From: Candidatus Rhodoblastus alkanivorans
GTDB lineage: Bacteria; Pseudomonadota; Alphaproteobacteria; Rhizobiales; Beijerinckiaceae
Assembly: GCF_022760755.1 (NCBI RefSeq)
Contig: NZ_JAIVFP010000001.1
Coordinates: 2,274,001 to 2,338,000 of the forward strand
Length of the DNA stretch: 64,000 bases
Reading direction: 5' to 3'
Part shown: one piece after another, positions 27,558 through 35,990 of the stretch
Position numbering within the stretch: the first letter of the stretch is position 1
How the letters are laid out: every line of letters starts with the position of its first letter
Notes under the pieces: generated by a model
Databases searched by the model: none
What the model saw: only the letters and a program-made list of their open reading frames with translations
Told to the model about the DNA's origin: nothing
Position numbers and translations under genes: made by a program

Positions 27558-27821
27558 TCAGATCGGGAAGGCTTCCACGGTTACGCCGCAGCCTTCCAGA
27601 AATTTGCGGATCTGCATCACGTCATCCTTGGACAGGCTGTGATGGTTGCGGTGAAGCATGGTTTTCTGGCCTGCAAGAGTGACTTCGACCTTGTTGCCAT
27701 GTTTGCTGTCGAGTTCAGCGCCGAGCGCGGTCAGCGCATGTTCGGCGTCCTTGAAGTCGATGTTGGCGGTGACGGGGTGAGCGAAGAAAGCGTGCAGGAC
27801 TTTACGATCGTGATGATTCAC
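27558..27821 (-). CDS. HicA-like small protein, no visible antitoxin partner
   Basis: An 87-residue protein with a compact alpha-beta pattern like the HicA/YcfA double-stranded-RNA-binding fold: an N-terminal helix (LHAFFAH), basic strand pair (NKVEVTLAGQKTML), a histidine-rich turn HRNHH, and a helix SKDDVMQIRKFLEGCGV. It starts with GTG at 27821 after GAGG. In HicAB systems the toxin is followed by hicB; none is present within 300 bases on either side. It may be an orphan or have a different role. The assignment is from fold-like pattern recognition only. Confidence 0.55.
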   Translation of the reverse strand: MNHHDRKVLHAFFAHPVTANIDFKDAEHALTALGAELDSKHGNKVEVTLAGQKTMLHRNHHSLSKDDVMQIRKFLEGCGVTVEAFPI

Positions 27822-27967
27822 GCGAACCTCAAGTTGGTGTTGGCATCCCAGATGAATAGAACGATATGCGGAGTTACGAAAACGTCAATGACCCACATCA
27901 ATACGAATGTCTTGTTAGCGGCTGCTTGACGAATATTTTTGGCGCCGAGTGGAGCGGCCGGACGTGG

Positions 27968-29155
27968 TCAGATCTTGCCGGCCTTGTGCAAGAGGCCATA
28001 AATCTCTTCCAGCAGCGCGCCATTGCGGTTCTGTTTCTCGTCGGGCTGGCTGTTGAGGCCCACGACGATGACCGCGCCATTCTTGGGGAAGTACCCATAG
28101 AGCACGCGGTAGCCCAAAGTCATGCCCTGGTAAAACCAATAGGCGCCGAGCGCCGGCCGGTAGCCCGCGCCGACGCCGAGTCCGAACGCGCCCGGATTCT
28201 GTTCGGAAGGGCCGGCGATGGGCTTGCCGGTCTTGTCGGAGACGACGGTCATGAGTTCGCCGCGCTGTTTTTCCGCCAGAAGCGGCCCTTCGTAGAGCGC
28301 GCGCGCCCAGCGCGCGACGTCGTCCATCGACGAGACGATGCCGCCCGCGCCCTGCATCCACGAGACACTGTCGTTCTTGACGTCGCGGCCCAGAAGCGGG
28401 GCGAGGAGCTTGTTGTCGGGATCGTGGCTGAAAAAATAGCCGGAAACCATTCGATCCGTGATCGACGCCGGATAAAGGTTGGGCTCGTAAAAAGTGTTCT
28501 TCAATCCGACCTGTTTGAAAAGGTCGCGCACGACCTCCGCATAGGGTTTGCCGCCGGCCTTTTCGATGATCATCTCGGCCAGGATGTAATTCGTGTTGGA
28601 ATAGGTCCAGCCGCTGACGGGTTTGGGCTCGCCGTCATGCGGATAGGACGCCGCGATCAGTTTCTGCGGGGTGAAGGTGTGGCCGGGATCGTCGCCCATG
28701 ATTCTGGCGATGGACGGCTGATTGTCATAGCCGGGAATGGGGCTCGTCATGTCGAGCAGTCGGTGGATCGAGACGTTCTTCCAGGCGGGATATTGCGGGA
28801 GCCATTTGCCGAGTTTGTCCTCGATCGTCAGCTTGCCCTTGGCTTCAAGGTGAAGGAGCGCGACGGAGGTGAAGGACTTGGTGATGCTGCCGATCTCGAA
28901 CAGGTCGGCCGGCGTGACTTTTTCGCCCGCCTCCGGGTATTTCGTCGTTCCTGCCGCAAGATTGATGTTTTCGCCAGCGCCCTTCAGGCTGATGCTCAGG
29001 GACGCCGCGGAAATGTGCTCCGGCTCTCTGCGCGTCGCGACAAAATTGTCGAGCGCCTGCTGCAGGGCGGGCCGGAAGGCCGCATCGCCCGATTGGGCGG
29101 CGGCGGGCGACCACGCGCTCAGCGCGATCACAATGGCGGCAATCACTCGAACCAT
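27968..29155 (-). CDS. Secreted serine hydrolase, class C beta-lactamase / penicillin-binding-protein family
   Basis: A 395-residue secreted hydrolase. A signal peptide (MVRVIAAIVIALSAWSPAAA) precedes the catalytic fold. The nucleophile is in SITKS (S-x-x-K), the second motif is the tyrosine of YSNTN, and the hydrophobic core follows the EstB / class C pattern (ISIHRLLDMTS-like NVSIHRLLDMTS). Such proteins include DD-peptidases, esterases and lactamases; the substrate cannot be read. The start at 29155 follows GAGGCG and gives a proper signal peptide; an open extension upstream of 29 codons does not. It stands alone between dispersed repeats. Confidence 0.82.
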   Translation of the reverse strand: MVRVIAAIVIALSAWSPAAAQSGDAAFRPALQQALDNFVATRREPEHISAASLSISLKGAGENINLAAGTTKYPEAGEKVTPADLFEIGSITKSFTSVALLHLEAKGKLTIEDKLGKWLPQYPAWKNVSIHRLLDMTSPIPGYDNQPSIARIMGDDPGHTFTPQKLIAASYPHDGEPKPVSGWTYSNTNYILAEMIIEKAGGKPYAEVVRDLFKQVGLKNTFYEPNLYPASITDRMVSGYFFSHDPDNKLLAPLLGRDVKNDSVSWMQGAGGIVSSMDDVARWARALYEGPLLAEKQRGELMTVVSDKTGKPIAGPSEQNPGAFGLGVGAGYRPALGAYWFYQGMTLGYRVLYGYFPKNGAVIVVGLNSQPDEKQNRNGALLEEIYGLLHKAGKI

Positions 29156-29250
29156 GGGCGCCTCGCAGGGATGGGACTCTCGCATTCTCAGCCGCGCGCC
29201 GCGCCCTTGGATCGCTTCGCGCTCGCGAACGGGCCGCAACACTACCGCAA

Positions 29251-29312
29251 AAGCTCGGCGGCGCCACGGCTGCCAATGAGCGCAATTGGTGTCACGTCAC
29301 TGTTATTCCTGG
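29251..29312. repeat. Dispersed repeat copy A (partner at 38301-38362)
   Basis: About 62 bases here are roughly 80 percent identical to 38301-38362. Both contain GGCGGCGCCACG followed by a CAATTGGTRTCAYRTCACTG core and a TATTCC or AATTCC end. Related cores also occur at 29948, 37525-37605 and 38190. Nothing in the repeat looks coding. Confidence 0.7.
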
Positions 29313-29375
29313 ATCGACAATCTCCTATGTAGACATCACGCTGATGTGAAGTCTCGCCGATCACTATTGGTTTGC

Positions 29376-29558
29376 ATGGCGAAGGAGCCGACCTTAGATT
29401 TATCCCCCGAGAATATCCCTCCGAGGAGAGGGACGCAAATTGAGACGGATGCAACCGTCTTTATTGAGTTCGTTGAATTTCCTGGCCTTTCGACAGGCAT
29501 TAAGCTTTCCAGGAACTTGCGACGACTTTTAGGGACCAAACGCGGGCAGACGATATGA
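29376..29558 (+). CDS. Small hypothetical protein, first of a coupled pair
   Basis: A possible 60-residue protein beginning MAKEPTLDLSPENIPPRRG and ending in basic sequence (LSRNLRRLLGTKRG). No family is recognised. The main support is that its stop overlaps the start of the next small ORF in an ATGA. There is no good ribosome binding site before the ATG, and it lies in a repeat-rich, lower-GC stretch, so it may be spurious or a remnant. Confidence 0.3.
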   Translation: MAKEPTLDLSPENIPPRRGTQIETDATVFIEFVEFPGLSTGIKLSRNLRRLLGTKRGQTI

Positions 29559-29782
29559 ACAGCGACGCGCCGTTCGAAACGAGTCATCTCGATCTCGCGC
29601 TAACGAAAGTCGCGGCGGGCCGCCCCGTGCTGTACCGCGGCCCGCATCAGGGCGTGTTCCGTTTCGAAAGCGTCAAGATCGCCGCGCTCAGGCGTTTCCG
29701 CGCCTCGGCCCGGCCAGCGTCCGTTCTCGGCAAATCCCGGACCGAAGAAGCCCGTTTGCGCAAATTTCTCGCCGGCGTGTGA
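29555..29782 (+). CDS. Small hypothetical protein, second of a coupled pair
   Basis: A possible 75-residue protein that starts within the stop of the preceding ORF. It begins MNSDAPFETSHLDLALTKVA and is rich in Arg and Ala after residue 30. Its base composition is closer to the core genome than that of the preceding ORF. No domain is recognised. It could be a new small gene pair or the remnant of a larger gene. Confidence 0.35.
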   Translation: MNSDAPFETSHLDLALTKVAAGRPVLYRGPHQGVFRFESVKIAALRRFRASARPASVLGKSRTEEARLRKFLAGV

Positions 29783-29837
29783 GGCTGGGAAGCTCAGTCT
29801 GACTCCGCTTGAGAGGCGCGACCCACCACGCGGGCCA

Positions 29838-29886
29838 ACCGCAGTGTGAATTGCCTCGTCGCTGGCGCTCCTCGCAATGAGACAGA
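29838..29886. repeat. REP-like element of the GTCATTGCGAG type
   Basis: Read on the minus strand, this contains CTCATTGCGAGGAGCGCCAG followed by CGACGAGGCAATTCAC. The phrase is typical of short palindromic repeats scattered through Rhizobiales genomes. Related, more diverged copies lie at 35991-36015 and 38205-38275. Confidence 0.65.
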
Positions 29887-29910
29887 GAAGGCTCTTAAAA
29901 CGTTGTCAAT

Positions 29911-29938
29911 GAGGAACCGGAAAAAGCATTGGTTCCTC
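29911..29938 (-). terminator. Hairpin downstream of the metalloprotease gene
   Basis: GAGGAACC (29911-29918) pairs with GGTTCCTC (29931-29938) across a 12-base loop, 70 bases after the stop codon of the 1742-residue metalloprotease gene on the minus strand. No T-run follows on that strand, so a 3' mRNA hairpin or a weak terminator is the fair description. Confidence 0.4.
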
Positions 29939-29947
29939 CGAGCGCGA

Positions 29948-29975
29948 TTTGGGGATTTCGTATGGCGTCCGGGTA
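29948..29975. repeat. Dispersed repeat core B
   Basis: GGGATTTCGTATGGCGTC here closely matches GGGATTTGGTACGGCGTC at 37560-37577, and both continue with a GTAAYT-like core. It belongs with the family seen at 29251, 37525-37605 and 38301. Confidence 0.5.
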
Positions 29976-30007
29976 ATTCCCGCAATTCCCGGATCAGTTC
30001 CTGCCTT

Positions 30008-33000
30008 TCAGGCATGGAACGCAAAATTCCCGCTCATCCCCGCCAGCGTCATCATGGTCATGTTCTTGAGCGTCAGCGTGTCGTGGTCGGCGGCGGTGAT
30101 GATGGTGTTGGCGCCCGAGTTCTGGGCGTTCTTCATCATCGTGTTGAAATCGGCGAATTCCGCCGTTGGCAGCGAGATCGTGTCGGCGCTGTTGAAATTG
30201 GTGATTAGATCCGCACCATAAATGGCGTCGAAGACAAAAGTGGTCGCGCCATCGCCGGTCATCTTGTCGTCGCCGAGGCTCGTCAGGGTTTGCCTGGACG
30301 CGAGCGCAAGGATGGTGTGGCCGCCGCTGTTGAGATCGAAGGTTTCCTGCAGACCGGCGCCTCCGGCCGTTTCTTCGACGTGATAAGCGGAATAATTCTG
30401 CCCGCTCACACTGGTGAAATTGTAGATCACGTCCGCGATCTTGCCGGCGGAATAATCTTGCTCGATCGAGGAATAGGGCATGGACGTGATGCCGGAAAAG
30501 ATCGCTTTCTGAATCTGGCCGCCGGAGGAAACGTCGACCTCCTCGTTGGTGAAGCTTTGACCTTTGATTGCTGTGTAGAAGGCCTTGTAACCTTCGTAAG
30601 TCCCTGCGTTATAATCATATTCTAGGGACGAATAGGCTTGATTCTGGACGCCCGACAGGATAACTTTGCTCAGCTTGCCGTTCTTGTCGAAGTCCAGTTC
30701 CTCCGCCGCGTAGGGCTGGCCGACGACATTGGTGACGAAGAATTTCTCGCCAGCTAGAGCGCCGGCGGAATTGAAGTCGAGTTCATAGGAGGAATAGCTC
30801 GCGCCGGACGGAACCGAGGTCACGTCGTACTTGGCGCCGGCGAAAATTCCACCGACGTAATCATATTCGTAAGATGAGTAGGGCCGCCCCATCACGCCGG
30901 TGAAGGCGACCCGCGACAGATTGCCGCCCCCATCGCAATCAACCTCCTCATAAGCGTAATTCTTGCCCGTCCCGCCGGGATAAAAAACCTTGGAACCGAC
31001 GAAGGCGCCGCTGGCCGAGTAATCGTTGGCGTAGGCATCGTAAGCTTTCCCGGTGATCCCGGTGTAAAAATAATCCGTGCCGGCATAGGTTCCGGCCTGG
31101 TGCAGGATTTCATAAGCCGAATAGCTCTGGCCGGGGACGTTGGCGGCGAGCACGTCACCCACCGCGACGTTCGCCCAGGGCGCGGCGGCGACGCCGATAT
31201 CGGTTCCCGAGCCGCCGTCGCCCGCGAGCGTGAAGCTCTCGCCAGCGAAAGAGCCGACCAAGTTCAGCTTCGCGACGACCGTGTTGGCCTGCGCCGTATC
31301 GATGATTTTCAGCGTCCCGCCCGCAACCGTGGCGGTCCATACGGTCTCGTAGGACGAGGAAAAGCCGAGCGCGGTCAAATCGACTGTATCGCCCGCGGCG
31401 AAACTGGAAATCGTCCCCGAATAGGCCTGCGCTATCTTCAGCGTCCCGGCGTTGACGCCCTGGAAGGCGACATTCTCGCCGAAGGCGGCGGCGAAGGCCA
31501 GCGTCCCGCCGCCCGCAACCACCGCCGAGCCGGACCCAATCACCGCGTCGCTGACGTTCAACGTTCCGCCGTTAGCTTCGAACAGGCCGTTGTTGGTGAC
31601 GGCAAGGCCCGTATTGATGGTCAGCCAATTCGTCGCGCTGGTTGCGTCGATCACGCCGGCTTGCTGGTTGTCCAAAATGAGGCGGTTCGTTGAGCTGTCA
31701 TAAGGCCGGCCGACCCCGATCGTCCCTTGCCCCGAAATTTTGTTGTCGATGTTGTGCAGCGTTGTGACAGTCGTCGGGTCGGACCCCATGATCGCGTTTG
31801 AGTTGTAGCCGCTTGCGGCCATGTCGATTACGCCGCCGCCGGAAAGCGTCACGTCGCCGAGTCCGATATGGATAGCTGGGCCGGCGATGGTTATCGTCGC
31901 CCGATTCACGATTGAGCCTTTGAGCGTCAGGTCGGCGCCGGTCACCTGGAGGGCGCCGAGAGTTACGACGGCGCCAGCGGAGGAGCCGCCGTCGAGCGTG
32001 GCGCCATTGCCATCAACGACGATGACGCCGCCATTGGTTGTCGCCAGGGTCCCACCCGCGACGATCGCATTTTGCAAATGAACGTTCGCGTTAGCACCGG
32101 TCGCCTTGATGACGCCCGTGCTTGTCTGATCGACGGCGGTCTTAACTCCGTTATATTGACCGATGTACAGACCATCGTGGAGATTTCCGCTCGAGTCGAC
32201 GTATCCCGATGTGGATTCCAATACGCCGGCATTGGACACGCTCACCGCGTCGAGCGTCAAATCCTGTGATCCGTCGCTCGCAACGCCGTTGGCGTCGATC
32301 TTGCCGGCCGACTGGTTGTCAAGGACCAACTTCCAGCTATCGCCGAACACGCCGCCGGATCCGATCGTACCGAAGCCGGAAATCGTGTTGTCGATATTGT
32401 GCAGTGTGGAGGCCGAGGTCGCGCTCCAACCGCTGATCTCGTCGGTCAACGTCACCTGACCCCCGCCGTTTAGGGTCAGGTCGCCAGCGCCGGCGTGGAG
32501 GACGGCGTACACCTCAAGCTTGCCTTCGTTGGTGATTGTGCCGAGCGCGGTCTCGTCAGATGGGGGTTGGATGACGAAAATCCCGTTAGCCGTAATCGTG
32601 ATCGCACCAGTTCCGCCATTCGCCGCGCTGCGGCCGTCGAGAGTGTCGCCGATGCCGCCACCGTTGCCGAAGTAATTGCCGGTCTGAACATAGCCGCCGC
32701 CGGAGCCATCGATGAATCCGCCTTGCAGATCGACGCCGGCCAAGGTCACCACGGAACCAGCGCCATAGGCGCCGATCGCGCCGCTCGACGTCTGGCTGAC
32801 CATCGTGCTGAGAATGGTCGTTCCGGCTGTGCTCGTGTCCTCGATCGTTCCGGAGTTGGTCAACGCTCCGGCCGCAGTCGTGTAGGTCGAAATGAGCAGC
32901 TGATTTGCGCCGTCAGACCCGTCGATGATGCCGTGATTGTGGAGGATCATCGCCGCGCCGGGGGTGTACGCGCCCAGCCCCGAAGCGACGATGTTGCCGC

Positions 33001-35236
33001 CGCCTTGGATCGTGCCGTTATTTTCGAGCGTGGCGGTACCATTTCCAGTTCCGGTGAGATAAGCGCCGTAGGCGCCTTGGCCGACCAGCGTGATCGTGCC
33101 CATGCCTGAGAGCGTGACCGTTCCGGTGAGATAGAGCCCGTTGCCGTTTTCACCAGACGTGACAATAATCTGATTGTCGTTGACGATCGATCCGTTGACA
33201 TACAGCGGCGCGGATTTGACGTTGATCACGCCGTTATTTGCCACTTTGGAGCCGACTGTCAGCGAGCCGCCATTGATGGTCACCGACGAGCCGTTGTCGA
33301 TGCTGAGCGTGCCGGCTGCGTCGGCATTGCCGTATTCGTCGTTGCCGTTGATGACGACTTGAAATCCAGTAGAGGATCCCGCCGCGGCGATCTGGACATT
33401 GTCGGCTGTCGTTGGCAGCGGATCGGACGCGTAGAGCCTTCCGTCGAGCGGGCCGGAAGGGCTGTTCCAGTTGAAGTTCTGTGCGGTGATATTGCCGTTT
33501 GCGTCGAGCACCTTCGCATCGCCATTCCAGTCATTGCCGAAGGCGCCGGTGAATACGAAAGCGGGCGGCGCAACGGTCAGCGCCGCCGTCCCCGATATGT
33601 TGTTCGACAGGTTGGCGTCAATGAGCTGGTTGTTGTAATCGACCACGACCCCGGCGTGATAATTGCCCGGCAACACGCTGGACGGCAGGGTGAAATTCCC
33701 GGTATAGTTCTTCGTCTCGCCGTAGCCGACCAAACCGACAGAAATTGTGCCGATCAATATGGCAACGCCGCTTGAGATGTCGGCCGCCGTGAGCGTCGCG
33801 TTGGGCGTGATGTAAATGCCCGCCGTGGAGGCGTATGAACTTCCTGCGCCGTTATTCGTGACCGAAAATGAGATCTGGCCGCTGCCCCCCGCAAATAGGC
33901 TGGACGAGCCGAGGCTGACGCTTGCGCCGGCGCCGAGTTCGGAAGCCCGCCTGAAGCCCAGCACGTCCAAAACCGTGAGATCAACCGAGGTAAGAAATTG
34001 GGAAGGGTCAGTCGACGCGCCCGGAGGAATGCCTACGACCTCGTTGAACGGATCATTGGGCGTCAGCGTGCTGGACGAGACTTCTCCGGCGGGTCCCTGG
34101 CCGGAAGCATTGAGGAAATCGCCGGGATCCGAAGTGCGACCGAAATCGGCCAGATCCGTATTGCCGCCGTCGATCGAAAAATAGGACGCCGGCGCTGGGT
34201 TCGAGGTTGATCCACCAGACCCTATCACATGGGAGCCAGGGGCGCTGTAACGAAACAGATCGAGCGCATAGCCGGCGATCCGGCCCATGGCGTGGGTGAT
34301 CTCATGAAGTGCGCCCGCAATGAGGGTATCGCCCGTAAAGCCGCTCCCCATGCCGATCTGGCCGTCGATGATATTGCTGTTGGCGTTGATGACTCCCAGC
34401 GCCTTGGCCTCGGCGGTGCCGATCGTGAAGTTCGTCCCCGCGAGCAGCGCGCCATCCGTCGTAGACGTATTGCTCGGCAGGGAGGCGACGGATGAGACAT
34501 CGGCCGTCGAAGCTTCGCTCGCGGTCAGCAGGCCCTTGAGGTTCGTGTAGGATTCTGCGACGCCGACGCCCGATGCATTCGGATCGGTATATCCGCTGAT
34601 ATCCGAGCTGTTGCCGGAGAATCCGATATTGCCTTCAGAGGTGCTCTGACTAGGCAAAGCCTGGCCGCCGAATGTGCCGTAATCGACAGCGATGTTGAGG
34701 GTAATCGGATCGATGATCGCCGCCTCGAGGATGTTGATGGCGGCCTGGATTCCATCCCGGAAACTGGCTGGCGCCGCGAGGGCGGCGGCGTCATAGATAG
34801 CGTTGATGACAAGATGTGCGACCGAACCGCTGGAGGCCGCGGGAGCTGACGGCGCCTGGCTCGAGCCGCTGGCTGCGCCGACGGCGCCGGCCGAAAGCTG
34901 GCCGCCGCTCGGTTTTGGCGCAGAGCCGGATAGCGCGTTGGAGGTATCGACGATCGCCCCGCCAACGCGAACGGCAGCGGATTTGACATCAGCGCCCAAG
35001 CTTCTGGCCAGCCTGGCCGTGGCCTCCGCCCCATAAGACCATTCGGCGGCAGCGAGCGACACGACGGCGGTTAGGCCTGGCGCGCCGGCGGCGCCTCCGT
35101 ATCCGTTCTGGGGAAAATCTGAGCCGTCGTTCCAGTTCGCGAAACCGACATCGTCCGTTTGTCCGGGAGTGGTCTCGTGGAAGTCGTTCCAATCGGCGGC
35201 GCCAGCCCTGCTCCTCCAACGCAGAAAGGCCTTCAT
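30008..35236 (-). CDS. Giant secreted zinc metalloprotease-like repeat protein
   Basis: A 1742-residue protein without a Sec signal peptide. An N-terminal region (about residues 1-400) carries a zinc-protease motif HEITHAMG with histidines at 311 and 315. Then come a CARDB-like beta-sandwich (about 440-550), a long beta-helix-like region rich in Gly, Asn and 'NSGTI'-type turns (about 560-1350), some ten tandem repeats of 26-28 residues (about 1369-1622), and a C-terminal hydrophobic/acidic segment (about 1650-1742, TFVFDAIYGADLITNFNSAD) like type I secretion tails. The start at 35236 follows GAGAGGGG. It is probably exported by an ABC-type I system, but no such genes are in the window. Its function may be proteolysis, adhesion or both. 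Confidence 0.75.
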   Translation of the reverse strand: MKAFLRWRSRAGAADWNDFHETTPGQTDDVGFANWNDGSDFPQNGYGGAAGAPGLTAVVSLAAAEWSYGAEATARLARSLGADVKSAAVRVGGAIVDTSNALSGSAPKPSGGQLSAGAVGAASGSSQAPSAPAASSGSVAHLVINAIYDAAALAAPASFRDGIQAAINILEAAIIDPITLNIAVDYGTFGGQALPSQSTSEGNIGFSGNSSDISGYTDPNASGVGVAESYTNLKGLLTASEASTADVSSVASLPSNTSTTDGALLAGTNFTIGTAEAKALGVINANSNIIDGQIGMGSGFTGDTLIAGALHEITHAMGRIAGYALDLFRYSAPGSHVIGSGGSTSNPAPASYFSIDGGNTDLADFGRTSDPGDFLNASGQGPAGEVSSSTLTPNDPFNEVVGIPPGASTDPSQFLTSVDLTVLDVLGFRRASELGAGASVSLGSSSLFAGGSGQISFSVTNNGAGSSYASTAGIYITPNATLTAADISSGVAILIGTISVGLVGYGETKNYTGNFTLPSSVLPGNYHAGVVVDYNNQLIDANLSNNISGTAALTVAPPAFVFTGAFGNDWNGDAKVLDANGNITAQNFNWNSPSGPLDGRLYASDPLPTTADNVQIAAAGSSTGFQVVINGNDEYGNADAAGTLSIDNGSSVTINGGSLTVGSKVANNGVINVKSAPLYVNGSIVNDNQIIVTSGENGNGLYLTGTVTLSGMGTITLVGQGAYGAYLTGTGNGTATLENNGTIQGGGNIVASGLGAYTPGAAMILHNHGIIDGSDGANQLLISTYTTAAGALTNSGTIEDTSTAGTTILSTMVSQTSSGAIGAYGAGSVVTLAGVDLQGGFIDGSGGGYVQTGNYFGNGGGIGDTLDGRSAANGGTGAITITANGIFVIQPPSDETALGTITNEGKLEVYAVLHAGAGDLTLNGGGQVTLTDEISGWSATSASTLHNIDNTISGFGTIGSGGVFGDSWKLVLDNQSAGKIDANGVASDGSQDLTLDAVSVSNAGVLESTSGYVDSSGNLHDGLYIGQYNGVKTAVDQTSTGVIKATGANANVHLQNAIVAGGTLATTNGGVIVVDGNGATLDGGSSAGAVVTLGALQVTGADLTLKGSIVNRATITIAGPAIHIGLGDVTLSGGGVIDMAASGYNSNAIMGSDPTTVTTLHNIDNKISGQGTIGVGRPYDSSTNRLILDNQQAGVIDATSATNWLTINTGLAVTNNGLFEANGGTLNVSDAVIGSGSAVVAGGGTLAFAAAFGENVAFQGVNAGTLKIAQAYSGTISSFAAGDTVDLTALGFSSSYETVWTATVAGGTLKIIDTAQANTVVAKLNLVGSFAGESFTLAGDGGSGTDIGVAAAPWANVAVGDVLAANVPGQSYSAYEILHQAGTYAGTDYFYTGITGKAYDAYANDYSASGAFVGSKVFYPGGTGKNYAYEEVDCDGGGNLSRVAFTGVMGRPYSSYEYDYVGGIFAGAKYDVTSVPSGASYSSYELDFNSAGALAGEKFFVTNVVGQPYAAEELDFDKNGKLSKVILSGVQNQAYSSLEYDYNAGTYEGYKAFYTAIKGQSFTNEEVDVSSGGQIQKAIFSGITSMPYSSIEQDYSAGKIADVIYNFTSVSGQNYSAYHVEETAGGAGLQETFDLNSGGHTILALASRQTLTSLGDDKMTGDGATTFVFDAIYGADLITNFNSADTISLPTAEFADFNTMMKNAQNSGANTIITAADHDTLTLKNMTMMTLAGMSGNFAFHA

Positions 35237-35331
35237 TTTTCCCCTCTCACCGAGTCGCAAGAATGCCAAGAGTTAGACTAACGGCTAACGATTCAGCTTC
35301 ACCTTGACAAGAGGCGGGGGAAGTCATGGCC

Positions 35332-35990
35332 GTAATTACCCACCGCCATTTTGGGGCGCAATTTTTTTGGGGCGTCAAGCCGGTGTGCCGAGGATTGTCT
35401 GGAAGGGGTTTGCGCCCCTGAGCCTTGCGGTGTCGACGGTTGTCCTGACATCGGCCTCGGCCTGCGCGGCCCACATGGCGCGGTAGCCGTTGGTTACTTT
35501 TCGCTGGATCACGCTGGGCCGCAGCTTTCGTTCCGAGCCGTTGTTCGTCGCCTCGACCTCGCCGGGATAATCGCAAAAGGTCAGAAGCTGTTCTCTCGCC
35601 CGCCCGATTTTGGCTTGCAGCTTGAGGGCCAAGTCGCAGTCCGTCGCCGCGCCGTGAATATCGCCGAGTTGATTTTCAAGCGCGCGCTTTTTGCTGGCGA
35701 TGGTCGAGGCGGCGAAGTCGGCAATGTCCGCAGCCAGATCGAACGCCTTGCCGAACCATAGCTTGAACCGCGGCGGCAGATCGTCCGAGCCATGCTCCAG
35801 CGCAAAAGCCGTGTCGCGCGCCAGATGCGCCAGACAGGTTTGCTGCGCGGCGCCATGATTTTGTTGCGCGGCATAGCGATCCGAAATCCAGACCTTCGGT
35901 TCATGCCCGTCCATCATCTCGGCCACGACGCGCGCGCCGCGCGAATAATCGGGCTGATGCAATCCGCTTAAAATGCGGGTGGGTAATTAC
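35332..35990 (-). mobile_element. Internally deleted IS66-family element with both terminal inverted repeats
   Basis: The left end GTAATTACCCACCGCCATTT (from 35332) and the right end read inward on the minus strand, GTAATTACCCACCCGCATTT (from 35990), form imperfect terminal repeats over about 26 bases. The 659 bases between hold only the C-terminal part of an IS66 transposase; its frame begins 28 bases from the right end. The 5' half of the transposase and the accessory genes have been deleted. I see no matching 8-bp target duplication in the flanks. Confidence 0.7.
35375..35962 (-). pseudogene. IS66-family transposase, C-terminal fragment
   Basis: The remaining 195 residues match the end of IS66 (TnpC) transposases: ISDRYAAQQNHGAAQQTCLAH, CDYPGEVEATNNGSERKLRP and the closing VIQRKVTNGYRAMWAAQAEA. 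The glutamate of VEATNNGSER is the usual third acidic residue of the DDE set. The N-terminal zinc-binding and first catalytic regions are missing, because the frame starts almost at the right terminal repeat. The fragment cannot be active alone, although a full-length transposase elsewhere could act on its two ends. Confidence 0.8.

Noticed and set aside
27866..29332. 488-codon plus-strand open frame opposite the serine hydrolase
   Set aside because: Shadow of the beta-lactamase-family gene; no motif of its own.
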